Assembly: GCF_003261635.1 (NCBI RefSeq) | Contig: NZ_QFXK01000027.1 | Span: 248,001-312,000 of the forward strand | Direction: 5' to 3' | Length of the DNA stretch: 64,000 nt | Source of the DNA: Kribbella monticola | Lineage (GTDB): Bacteria > Actinomycetota > Actinomycetes > Propionibacteriales > Kribbellaceae | Notes under the pieces: generated by a model | Databases searched by the model: none | What the model was told of the DNA's origin: nothing | What the model saw: the letters and a program-made list of their open reading frames with translations, nothing else | In this document: piece after piece, positions 1 to 6,439 of the stretch | Position numbering within the stretch: the first letter of the stretch is position 1 | Layout of the letters: each line of letters starts with the position of its first letter | Translations under genes and position numbers: made by a program

Positions 1-2
1 GG

Positions 3-713
3 GTCACTGTGATCGCGGCCGGCTTCGACGGCGGGATGCCGAAGCGCCGCGAGCAGGCGATGAACCAGGCCCGCCCGCAGAACCGGCTGCCCGCCGCGGG
101 TGGCGATGTCGCGACCCAGGGCGTGCCCCGGTCCAGCGCCGAGCAGGCCGCGGCCCAGGCTGCCCAGCAGCAGGCGCAGCAGCAATCGGCGCAGAGTGCG
201 CAGCAGCAGACCGGCCAGCAGAGCCAGGCGCCGTACAGCGCCCCGATGTCCACCCCGGCGGGCCAGCCCGGCGCCGGCCAGCCAGGTGTTGGTCAAGCAG
301 GTGTTGGTCAAGCAGGCGTCGGCCAGTCGGGCGTCGGTCAGGCCGGTGCCGGCCAGACGGACGGTGGTCAGGGCACGCAGCAGGGTGGTCAGCAGCGCGG
401 GCAGTCGGGCGCGACGCAGATCCCGGCCGGGACGCCGACGGACGACACCGTGCCGGTGCCGAACACCGACCAGGGCCGGCCGGGCTCCGGGACGACCCAC
501 TCCGCTCGCCCGCAGGCAGGGGAGCCGGTGCGGACCGCGCACCAGCCGTCCACCAACCAGCCGCCCGCACCTGCGACGCCGGCGCCGACGCAGCACTCGT
601 GGCCGACCACTGGCCCGAGCACCTCGCCGGCCACCAGCCAGCCGCCGCAGCGGCAGCCCCGCAAGCCGGACAACGACGAGGACGACCTCGACATCCCGGA
701 CTTCTTGAAGTAG
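3..713 (+). CDS. ftsZ: Cell division protein FtsZ, C-terminal part (5' end outside window)
   Basis: Tubulin-like GTPase that forms the Z-ring. The window enters at the end of the core: the frame opens with VTVIAAGFDGG, the last strand of the FtsZ C-terminal domain, and ends with DDLDIPDFLK, the conserved actinobacterial tail that binds SepF and FtsW. Between them lie about 215 residues of Gln/Pro/Gly/Ala/Thr-rich, surely disordered linker, including about six GVGQA-type pentapeptides (roughly 268-360). Linkers in mycobacterial and streptomycete FtsZ are much shorter, so the whole protein would exceed 500 residues. A hairpin terminator follows. sepF, yggT and divIVA lie just downstream, as in other actinobacterial division clusters. 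Confidence 0.95.
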   Translation, partial: VTVIAAGFDGGMPKRREQAMNQARPQNRLPAAGGDVATQGVPRSSAEQAAAQAAQQQAQQQSAQSAQQQTGQQSQAPYSAPMSTPAGQPGAGQPGVGQAGVGQAGVGQSGVGQAGAGQTDGGQGTQQGGQQRGQSGATQIPAGTPTDDTVPVPNTDQGRPGSGTTHSARPQAGEPVRTAHQPSTNQPPAPATPAPTQHSWPTTGPSTSPATSQPPQRQPRKPDNDEDDLDIPDFLK

Positions 714-747
714 GTCTCTTGAAGTAGATCGGCGTTTTGCAGGAGAG

Positions 748-770
748 CGGGAGCCTTCGGGCTCCCGTTT
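748..770 (+). terminator. Intrinsic terminator after ftsZ
   Basis: Perfect 8-bp stem (left arm CGGGAGCC) with a TTCG tetraloop, followed by TTT. It lies between ftsZ and the convergent regulator gene ending at 772, so it may serve both strands. Confidence 0.85.
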
Positions 771-771
771 C

Positions 772-1284
772 TCATTGCCGCGGCCGATAGACGGTGACCA
801 GTACGCCGTACCGCGCCTCGCCAGGTCCGGCGTCCTCGAGCGAGTCGACCAGGCCGTCGAGCTTCTCCATCAGTTCGCTCGCCTGGCGTTCGGTCAGCCG
901 GAGGTTGCGCAGATTCAACAGCGGCTCACCGGTCGAGCCCTCCAGTTCGGCAGCCACGGCCTGCAACGCGACGCTGGTGTTCGCCCGGCGGCCTTCGCCG
1001 GTGAAGTCGAAGATCCTGGCGCTGCGCCGGTAGTACTGCTCGGTGCCGCCGCGGACCTGCCGGGTCCCCGCCAGTTGCACCATGCCCGCGTCCCGCAGTA
1101 CGCCGAGGTGGTGGGCGATGTTGCCCTTGCGGGTGTCCAGCGCGTTCGCCAGCTGGCTGATCGTCGCCGTTCCCTGCCCGAGCGCGAACAGCAGCCGATG
1201 CCGCAGCGGGTGCCCAAGTGCTTTGAACTGCTCTGCCGACGAGATCTCCAGTCGGTCGGCGGGTTCGGGGTTCTGGTCGGTCAT
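772..1284 (-). CDS. ArsR-like winged-helix transcriptional regulator
   Basis: A 170-residue DNA-binding regulator. The N-terminal half is a winged helix-turn-helix of ArsR/HTH_20 type: FKALGHPLRHRLLFALG, then TISQLANALDTRKGNIAHHL as the recognition region, then a wing with RQVRGGTEQYYRR. The C-terminal half is helical and probably dimerises; no Cys-rich metal site of classical ArsR is visible, so the ligand is unknown. It is transcribed divergently from the S41 protease gene, and the 57-bp gap holds a perfect palindrome that is probably its own operator, so it likely represses itself and that neighbour. The pair interrupts the usual ftsZ-pgeF adjacency. Confidence 0.85.
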   Translation of the reverse strand: MTDQNPEPADRLEISSAEQFKALGHPLRHRLLFALGQGTATISQLANALDTRKGNIAHHLGVLRDAGMVQLAGTRQVRGGTEQYYRRSARIFDFTGEGRRANTSVALQAVAAELEGSTGEPLLNLRNLRLTERQASELMEKLDGLVDSLEDAGPGEARYGVLVTVYRPRQ

Positions 1285-1290
1285 GAGTCA

Positions 1291-1312
1291 AGCGTCAAGA
1301 GTTCTTGACGCT
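1291..1312. promoter_or_regulatory. Palindromic operator between regulator and S41 protease
   Basis: Perfect inverted repeat: arms AGCGTCAAGA and TCTTGACGCT around a GT. Extra half-sites (TCAAG at 1287, TGTCAAGA at 1314) flank it. The position between divergent starts suggests the binding site of the adjacent winged-helix regulator (inference). Confidence 0.7.
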
Positions 1313-1341
1313 TTGTCAAGATCGATGATTCACTCTGCGGC

Positions 1342-2322
1342 ATGCGTACAGACGAGATCAGGCAGGTGACCGAGCGCCTCGCGGTGCTGGTCGCGAAGTA
1401 CTACGTGTTTCCCAGCACCGGAGCGGAGATCGCCGAGCGGCTGCGGGCCGCCACCGCCGACGGCCGGTACGACGAGTTGTCCGACCCCGAGTCGCTGGCA
1501 GACCGGGTGACGGCCGACCTGCAAGTGGGCAACGAGGACAAGCATCTGCGGCTCAAGTTCCACCAGGACGAGGTGGTCGACGAGACCGACCCGGTCGCCG
1601 AGGAGGCTGCCTGGGTGGCACGGGCCGAGTTGGCCGCCGGCGGGATGGCCCGGGTGGAGCGATTGCCCGGTAATGTCGGCCTGCTGGAGATCCGGCCGTT
1701 GCTGTTCGATCCGGCCCACGCGGGCGCCCAGGTGAGCGCCGCCATGTCGTTGCTGTCGGCAACTGATGCGTTGCTGATCGACCTGCGCCGGTGCCTCGGC
1801 GGATCGCCGGACATGGTGGCCTTCCTGTGTAGCCACCTGTTCGACGGCGAGCCGGTGCATCTGAACGATCTGGTCAGTCCGTCCGACGACACCCGGCGGC
1901 AGTTCTGGACCACGCCGTACCTGCCCGGTCCGCGGTTCGGCGGCAGCAAGCCGATCTGGGTGCTGACCAGCTCGACCTCGTTCTCGGCCGCCGAGGAGTT
2001 GGCCTACGACCTGCAACAACTCGGCCGGGCGACCGTGGTCGGCGAGCGCACCCGCGGGGGAGCCCACCCGCGCGACGGATTCAAGGTGCATCCGCACCTG
2101 GAGGCGACGGTGCCGGTCAAGCGCGCGGAGAATCCGGTGTCCCACACCAACTGGGAAGGTGTGGGGGTGCGGCCCGACGTCGAAGTACCGGCGGCCGACG
2201 CCTTCGACGAGGCCTGTCGCCGGGCGCTGGAGCATGTCGCGGAACTGCCGACCGGCCTGGAGCGCCGCAGTGTGACCGACGAGGCGCGCGCGGAACTCGG
2301 TTCGCTGGTGATTGCTGGATAG
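1342..2322 (+). CDS. S41 family (C-terminal processing/IRBP-like) peptidase
   Basis: A 326-residue protein of the S41 serine-protease/IRBP-like family. Residues 1-75 form a helical N-terminal domain. The tail-specific-protease-like core follows, with GNVGLLEIRPLLFDP, LLIDLRRCLGGSPDMVAFLCS and the catalytic-serine region LTSSTSFSAAEELAYDL (about 213-229), then VVGERTRGGAHP. No signal peptide or PDZ domain is apparent, so it is probably cytoplasmic, unlike classical CtpA. The substrate is unknown. The ATG at 1342 is 29 bases after the palindrome, close enough for control by the divergent regulator. It ends 9 bases before pgeF. Confidence 0.85.
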   Translation: MRTDEIRQVTERLAVLVAKYYVFPSTGAEIAERLRAATADGRYDELSDPESLADRVTADLQVGNEDKHLRLKFHQDEVVDETDPVAEEAAWVARAELAAGGMARVERLPGNVGLLEIRPLLFDPAHAGAQVSAAMSLLSATDALLIDLRRCLGGSPDMVAFLCSHLFDGEPVHLNDLVSPSDDTRRQFWTTPYLPGPRFGGSKPIWVLTSSTSFSAAEELAYDLQQLGRATVVGERTRGGAHPRDGFKVHPHLEATVPVKRAENPVSHTNWEGVGVRPDVEVPAADAFDEACRRALEHVAELPTGLERRSVTDEARAELGSLVIAG

Positions 2323-2325
2323 CCT
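2320..2325 (+). promoter_or_regulatory. Leaderless -10 box (TAGCCT) for pgeF
   Basis: TAGCCT overlaps the last codons of the S41 gene. Exactly six bases separate it from the GTG at 2332, and no Shine-Dalgarno sequence is present. This fits a leaderless transcript beginning at the start codon. Confidence 0.6.
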
Positions 2326-2331
2326 TCAGGG

Positions 2332-3063
2332 GTGTTCGGCTACGACGAGGTCTTCGATGGTGTCCGGTTCGCCTTCACCGATCGGTTCGGAGGGGCCAGC
2401 CGGCCGCCGTACGGCGAGCTGAACCTCGGCAGCCCGTCCGGCGAGGGCGAGGAACCGATCGCGGAGAACTACCGGCGGATCGCGGCGGAGTTCGGAGTCG
2501 GTCCGGATGGCGTCGTGCGAGTCAGTCAGGTGCACGGGCGGGACGTTCACGTGGTCGGGCCGGATGACGAGGTGCCGGTCCGGCCGATGCCGCAGGCGGA
2601 CGCACTCGTGACCACTCGGACCGACGTGGCCTTGTGCGTCCGGGCCGCCGACTGCTTGCCGGTGCTGCTGGCCGATCAGGGCAACCGCGTCGTCGGTGCC
2701 GCTCATTGCGGACGCCGCGGGATGTACGCCGGCGTCGTACCGGCCACCGTGGCGGCCATGCGCGAACTCGGCGCCGGCCGGATCACCGCAGTACTGGGGC
2801 CGTATGCGTGCGGCAAGTGCTACGAGGTGCCGGCGGAGATGCGCGCCGAGGTCGCCGAGCGGGTGCCTGCGTCGTACGCCGAAACGACCTGGGGGACACC
2901 CTCGATCGACGTGGCCGCCGGGGTCGTCGCGCAATTGGCCGACCTCGACTGTGAGGTGGTGGACGCAACCAGCTGCACGATCGAGTCGGCGAACCTGTAC
3001 TCGTACCGGCGCGAAGGCGCGGTCAGCGGCCGGATGGCCGGACTGGTCAGGTTGCAGCCGTGA
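2332..3063 (+). CDS. pgeF: Peptidoglycan editing factor / purine nucleoside phosphorylase (YfiH/LACC1 family)
   Basis: A 243-residue Cu-oxidase_4 family protein. Family motifs are clear: VSQVHGRDVHVV, VRAADCLPVLLAD, AAHCGRRGMYAG and GPYACGKCYEV, giving the conserved His/Cys metal site. Members act as purine nucleoside phosphorylase/adenosine deaminase or as peptidoglycan editing factor, removing L-Ser-containing muropeptide precursors. The position behind ftsZ and before yggS-sepF is the standard actinobacterial arrangement and supports a cell-wall or division role. The GTG start at 2332 is supported by the -10 box six bases upstream. The stop overlaps the next start as GTGA. Confidence 0.92.
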   Translation: MFGYDEVFDGVRFAFTDRFGGASRPPYGELNLGSPSGEGEEPIAENYRRIAAEFGVGPDGVVRVSQVHGRDVHVVGPDDEVPVRPMPQADALVTTRTDVALCVRAADCLPVLLADQGNRVVGAAHCGRRGMYAGVVPATVAAMRELGAGRITAVLGPYACGKCYEVPAEMRAEVAERVPASYAETTWGTPSIDVAAGVVAQLADLDCEVVDATSCTIESANLYSYRREGAVSGRMAGLVRLQP

Positions 3064-3770
3064 GCCGCGAGGACGAACTCCGCGAGAACCTCCGAAGGGT
3101 CCGGGAACGGATCCAGGCGGCCTGTCAGGCGGCCGGGAGACCTGAGGGGTCGGTCACCCTCGTGGCGATCACCAAAACCTTCCCAGTCAGCGATGTACGG
3201 GCTCTCGCGGACCTGGGCGTCACCGAGGTGGGGGAGAACCGTGAGCAGGAGCTCAAGGTGAAGGCCCCCGAGTGCCCGGACCTGGTCTGGCATTTCGTCG
3301 GCCAGCTCCAGTCGAACAAGGCGCGCTCGGTCGCCCGGCACGCCCAGGTCGTCCATTCGGTCGACCGCCTCTCGCTGGTCACCGCGTTGTCCAAGGCGGC
3401 AGTGGACGAAGGCCGCGTACTGCGGTGCCTGCTGCAGGTGAGCCTGGCGGCGTACGGACCCGCCGATGCGGCCACCGGTGTGAACCGCGGCGGAGTCGAG
3501 CCGGCCGACGTACCGGCTCTTGCCGCGGAGGTCGCGGCGGCGGACGGGCTCGAGCTCGGTGGGGTGATGGCCGTTGCCCCGCTGGGCGCTGATCCCGACG
3601 AGGCGTTCGCGGGGCTGGCCGACGTAGCCTCCCGATTACGCTCCGAACATGCCGGTGCCGACTGGATCTCGGCCGGGATGACCGGCGATCTGGAAGCCGC
3701 GATCAGGCACGGAGCGACACACGTTCGGCTCGGGCGCGCATTACTCGGAACGCGTACTCCTCTGGGCTAG
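3060..3770 (+). CDS. yggS: YggS-family pyridoxal phosphate homeostasis protein
   Basis: A 236-residue PLP-binding TIM-barrel protein related to the N-terminal domain of alanine racemase; it buffers PLP and has no known catalytic reaction. VAITKTFPVSDVRAL carries the PLP lysine; GENREQEL, WHFVGQLQSNK and the phosphate-binding end ISAGMTGDLEAAI are all conserved. It is translationally coupled to pgeF through a GTGA overlap. The pgeF-yggS-sepF order is conserved across actinobacteria and many Firmicutes. Confidence 0.95.
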   Translation: MSREDELRENLRRVRERIQAACQAAGRPEGSVTLVAITKTFPVSDVRALADLGVTEVGENREQELKVKAPECPDLVWHFVGQLQSNKARSVARHAQVVHSVDRLSLVTALSKAAVDEGRVLRCLLQVSLAAYGPADAATGVNRGGVEPADVPALAAEVAAADGLELGGVMAVAPLGADPDEAFAGLADVASRLRSEHAGADWISAGMTGDLEAAIRHGATHVRLGRALLGTRTPLG

Positions 3771-3773
3771 TGT
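3768..3773 (+). promoter_or_regulatory. Candidate -10 box (TAGTGT) for sepF
   Basis: TAGTGT overlaps the yggS stop codon and would start transcription near 3780, leaving a leader of about 28 bases with a GGAGGG Shine-Dalgarno before the ATG at 3808. No convincing -35 box was found. A short inverted repeat (TGTCGA...TCGACA) surrounds the predicted start. Confidence 0.4.
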
Positions 3774-3807
3774 CGACATCGATACTCGACAGAAGGGCTG
3801 GAGGGCC

Positions 3808-4335
3808 ATGAGCGGCGCGTTGCGCAAGATGGGTGTGTACCTCGGCTTGGTCGAGGACGGCGAGCGCTACAACGCCCGCTACGACGACGAGTACGACGAC
3901 GGCTACGACGAGTACGAGGACGAGGCCGTCGACGGGGAGTCCCACGAGACCGAGCCGGTCCCGGCGGTCCGCGAGTCCGCTCGTGACGAGCAGGTCGGCA
4001 CGGTCAGCAAGTTCCCAGATCGGCGTGGAGTCGCATCTTCCCCGGAGGTTACCGAGTTGGCCCGCATCACCACCGTGCACCCGCGCAGCTACAACGAGGC
4101 GCGCGTGATCGGTGAGCACTTCCGCGACGGCACGCCCGTCATCATGAACCTGACCGAGATGGACCACGCCGACGCCAAGCGGCTGGTGGACTTCGCGGCC
4201 GGCCTGATCTTCTGCTGCCGGGGCTCGATCGAGCGGATCACCACCAAGGTGTTCCTGGTCTGCCCGCCGAACGTGACGGTGGCCGCGGAGGAGAAGGAAA
4301 AGATCGCCGCGGACGGGTTCTACAACCAGAGCTGA
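3808..4335 (+). CDS. sepF: Cell division protein SepF
   Basis: A 175-residue Z-ring membrane anchor that binds the FtsZ C-terminal tail. It has an N-terminal amphipathic segment (MSGALRKMGVYLGLVED), an acidic Asp/Glu/Tyr-rich spacer (about 22-45), and the SepF core from about residue 88: HPRSYNEARVIGEHF, VIMNLTEMDHADAKRLVDFA, GLIFCCRGSIERI and VFLVCPPNVTV. The ATG has a GGAGGG Shine-Dalgarno. Its binding partner tail (DDLDIPDFLK) is encoded at 684-713. Confidence 0.97.
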   Translation: MSGALRKMGVYLGLVEDGERYNARYDDEYDDGYDEYEDEAVDGESHETEPVPAVRESARDEQVGTVSKFPDRRGVASSPEVTELARITTVHPRSYNEARVIGEHFRDGTPVIMNLTEMDHADAKRLVDFAAGLIFCCRGSIERITTKVFLVCPPNVTVAAEEKEKIAADGFYNQS

Positions 4336-4357
4336 CGGCCGGTTGGCCCCGGTCTTC

Positions 4358-4363
4358 TACACT
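4358..4363 (+). promoter_or_regulatory. Candidate -10 box (TACACT) for yggT
   Basis: TACACT lies nine bases before the ATG at 4373, with no Shine-Dalgarno between. It fits a leaderless or nearly leaderless start and argues for this ATG over the in-frame TTG at 4343, which lies upstream of the box. Confidence 0.5.
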
Positions 4364-4372
4364 CTTCCTGAC

Positions 4373-4678
4373 ATGGTTGCTCTCGGGTTCGTCCTCAGTG
4401 TTCTCAGCTGGGTGTTGCTCGCCTTCTTCTTGATGCTGGTGGCGCGCTTCGTGCTCAGTCTGATCGTCATGTTCGCGCCCCAGTGGCACCCGAAAGGGCC
4501 GTTGCTGCTGCTGTTCGAACTGATCTACTCCGTCACCGATCCGTTCCTGCGCCCGTTGCGGCGGATCCTGCCCCCGATCGGCGCAGGCGGCATCCGGATC
4601 GACCTGTCGATGCTGATGCTGTTCGTGCTCGTCTCGGTGGCGATGTCGATCAATTCGACCGCGATCAACTCGCTGTGA
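4373..4678 (+). CDS. yggT: YggT family membrane protein
   Basis: A 101-residue integral membrane protein. Two hydrophobic helices (about 1-35 and 75-98) flank the loop FAPQWHPKGPLLLLFELIYS and the family motif VTDPFLRPLRRILPP. YggT proteins next to sepF are implicated in osmotic tolerance or division, but the biochemical role is unknown. The ATG at 4373 is chosen over an in-frame TTG at 4343 because a -10-like TACACT sits between them. Confidence 0.9.
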   Translation: MVALGFVLSVLSWVLLAFFLMLVARFVLSLIVMFAPQWHPKGPLLLLFELIYSVTDPFLRPLRRILPPIGAGGIRIDLSMLMLFVLVSVAMSINSTAINSL

Positions 4679-4714
4679 ACCGAAGAGTGAGCAGGATGGG
4701 AGTGGGTATGAAGG

Positions 4715-4736
4715 CCCCGACACAGGTGCGTCGGGG
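4715..4736 (+). terminator. Hairpin after yggT
   Basis: 7-bp GC stem (left arm CCCCGAC) with an eight-base loop and no U-run. It would separate the division cluster from divIVA. The 4679-4853 gap otherwise holds an AT-richer stretch (GATAACGTGATCTACTG, about 4780) that may carry the divIVA promoter. Confidence 0.55.
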
Positions 4737-4853
4737 AGCGTTATCGACCGCCCGGATTCCGCCGGAACACAACGAAGCGATAACGTGATCTACTGAGTCG
4801 CCGAGGTGCAGACCACGGGGACTCCGCCAAGACACAGACAAACGAGGTGAAAG

Positions 4854-5624
4854 ATGCCGCTGACGCCGGATGACGTCCGCTCGAAGCAGTTCACGCCCGT
4901 CCGATTGCGGGAGGGCTACGACGTCACAGAGGTCGACTCCTTCCTCGACGAGGTGGAGGCCGAGCTCGAGCGACTTCTCGCCGAGAACGAGGAGCTGCGG
5001 GCCAAGCTGGCCGCCGCTCAGCGGGCCGGATCGGGGCAGGAGCGCCCGGTGGTCGACCAGACCGCCGCGCTGCCGCCCGTGGTCCAGCAGCCCAAGCCTG
5101 CTCCCGTCGTTGTGGAGAAGCCGGAGGAGAAGCCACCGCCGGTCGTCGCTGCTCCGGTAGCCGCCGCGGGGGCTGCTGCTGCAGCAGGAACCGTCGGCGA
5201 CGCCTCCAGCTCCGCCGTGCGGCTGCTGGAGATGGCCACCAAGCACTCCGACGACCTGGTCCAGGAGGCGAAGGACACCGCCGACAAGATCATCGGCGAG
5301 GCCCGCGCCAAGGCCGAGCGCCTGGAGAACGAGGCTCGGGGCAAGGCCGACCGGATGACCGGCGAGGCCCGTGCCCGCGCCGAGAAGCTGGACGGTGAGA
5401 TCGCCGAGCGCCGCGCCCAGATGCTGGGCACGCTGGAGAAGCAGAAGGGTCAGCTCGAGCGCACCATCGACGACCTGCACGCTTACGAGCGCGAGTACCG
5501 CAGCCGGCTGAAGACGTACTTCACCGAGCAGCTGAAGGCACTCGGCAACGGCGATGACACGCTGAGCCCGCGCAACGGCTTCCGTCCGGAGGCGCGCGCC
5601 CAGGCTCACGGCCACGGCGTCTAA
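4854..5624 (+). CDS. divIVA: Polar growth protein DivIVA/Wag31
   Basis: A 256-residue coiled-coil protein that marks negatively curved membrane and recruits the polar elongation machinery in actinobacteria. The N-terminal lipid-binding domain is classic: MPLTPDDVRSKQFTPVRLRE, then YDVTEVDSFLDEVEAELERL entering a coiled coil. A Pro/Ala-rich variable region (about 65-110) precedes a second coiled coil (about 120-235) with repeated EARAKAERLENEARGKAD-like heptads. A GAGGTG Shine-Dalgarno lies five bases before the ATG. Confidence 0.96.
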   Translation: MPLTPDDVRSKQFTPVRLREGYDVTEVDSFLDEVEAELERLLAENEELRAKLAAAQRAGSGQERPVVDQTAALPPVVQQPKPAPVVVEKPEEKPPPVVAAPVAAAGAAAAAGTVGDASSSAVRLLEMATKHSDDLVQEAKDTADKIIGEARAKAERLENEARGKADRMTGEARARAEKLDGEIAERRAQMLGTLEKQKGQLERTIDDLHAYEREYRSRLKTYFTEQLKALGNGDDTLSPRNGFRPEARAQAHGHGV

Positions 5625-5637
5625 AAACACCTGACAC

Positions 5638-5672
5638 AGAGGCGGTGCTAATCCGGCAGCACCGCCTCTTCG
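5638..5672 (+). terminator. Intrinsic terminator after divIVA
   Basis: Perfect 12-bp stem (left arm AGAGGCGGTGCT) with an eight-base loop, followed by TTCGT. Strong rho-independent-like structure 14 bases after the divIVA stop. Confidence 0.85.
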
Positions 5673-5720
5673 TCATGTCTGGACACTTTTGACACACGGT
5701 CCCTTCGCGGTGACACGCTG

Positions 5721-5912
5721 TCAGGGCCAGACCGCCGGCTCCTTCTTGCCGGTCAGGGTGTCGACGTCGAACATCCGCAGCCGGTACGGCGTGGTCAGTT
5801 CCCAGATCGGGTGCAGGATGCGACTTCTCGGCCGGTGATCGGCTCCGACCGTCGCGACCGTGGACCAGACGATTTCATGCGCTCTGTCTCTGAACTCCTT
5901 TTGCACAACCAT
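5721..5912 (-). pseudogene. Internally deleted pyridoxamine 5'-phosphate oxidase-like gene
   Basis: A 63-codon frame that joins the start of an FMN-binding split-barrel (PNPOx-like) protein (MVVQKEFRDRAHEIVWSTVA, then VGADHRPRSRILHPIWE) directly to the end of such a protein (LTTPYRLRMFDVDTL). Full members are about 150 residues; the middle with most of the flavin site is missing although the frame is intact. This looks like an in-frame deletion of about 80-90 codons. It could be translated but is unlikely to be an active oxidase. It is divergent from the MarR gene, and its start codon lies inside the first of two operator palindromes, so the pair was once co-regulated. A functional mini-protein cannot be ruled out. 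Confidence 0.65.
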
Positions 5913-5946
5913 GGTTGTAGGTTAGCGGATGCACAACCGTGGTTGT
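5905..5946. promoter_or_regulatory. Twin MarR-type operators
   Basis: Two near-identical palindromes, ACAACCATGGTTGT (5905-5918) and ACAACCGTGGTTGT (5933-5946), centres 28 bp apart. The first covers the ATG of the oxidase remnant; the second abuts the -10-like TATAGT (5946-5951) that lies eight bases before the MarR ATG. Probable autoregulatory sites. Confidence 0.75.
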
Positions 5947-5959
5947 ATAGTGCGGCGGC

Positions 5960-6439
5960 ATGGCAGACTTCGATCCCGCGCAGGCGGATCTCTCGCTTGC
6001 CTCGTTGTTCACCGGCTGGGCGCTCGCCGACGAACTGCAGCGCAGGCTGGCTTCGGACGGGTTCGCTGATGCCCGGTTCGCCGACGGCGTGGTCTTCCAG
6101 CACCTGATCGGCGGACCGCTGACGATCGGCGCACTGGCTGAGCGACTGGGCGTGACCCAGCAAGCAGCCTCGAAGTCGGTGGCCGACCTGGAGAAGCGTG
6201 GCTACCTGAGTCGCGAGGCCGATCCCGCCGACGCCCGCGCGCGACTCGTCGTACTGACTGCTCGGGGTGAGGCGGTGATCGCGGCGGCGCGGCGACTGCG
6301 AGGGGAGTTGGACGCCGAGCTACGGGAGGCGTTGGGTGCCGACCGCATCGAGTCCGCGCGGACTCTGCTGGTCGACACCCTTCACCATCTGGGTGTCACT
6401 CCCACTCTTCGCGAACGCCGGGTCTCCCCGCCCCGCTAG
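5960..6439 (+). CDS. MarR family transcriptional regulator
   Basis: A 159-residue winged-helix regulator. The core reads GPLTIGALAERLGVTQQAAS (about 53-72), then KSVADLEKRGYLSREADPAD with the wing residues DARARL. N- and C-terminal helices form the dimer interface. It probably binds the two ACAACC-NN-GGTTGT palindromes just upstream and represses itself and the divergent oxidase remnant. The true target enzyme now looks broken, so the regulator may be an orphan or control other loci. The last four bases overlap the convergent ileS stop. Confidence 0.9.
   Translation: MADFDPAQADLSLASLFTGWALADELQRRLASDGFADARFADGVVFQHLIGGPLTIGALAERLGVTQQAASKSVADLEKRGYLSREADPADARARLVVLTARGEAVIAAARRLRGELDAELREALGADRIESARTLLVDTLHHLGVTPTLRERRVSPPR

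Noticed and set aside
5721..5912. Intact small pyridoxamine phosphate oxidase
   Set aside because: Only about 60 of about 150 residues remain and the flavin-site middle is missing.
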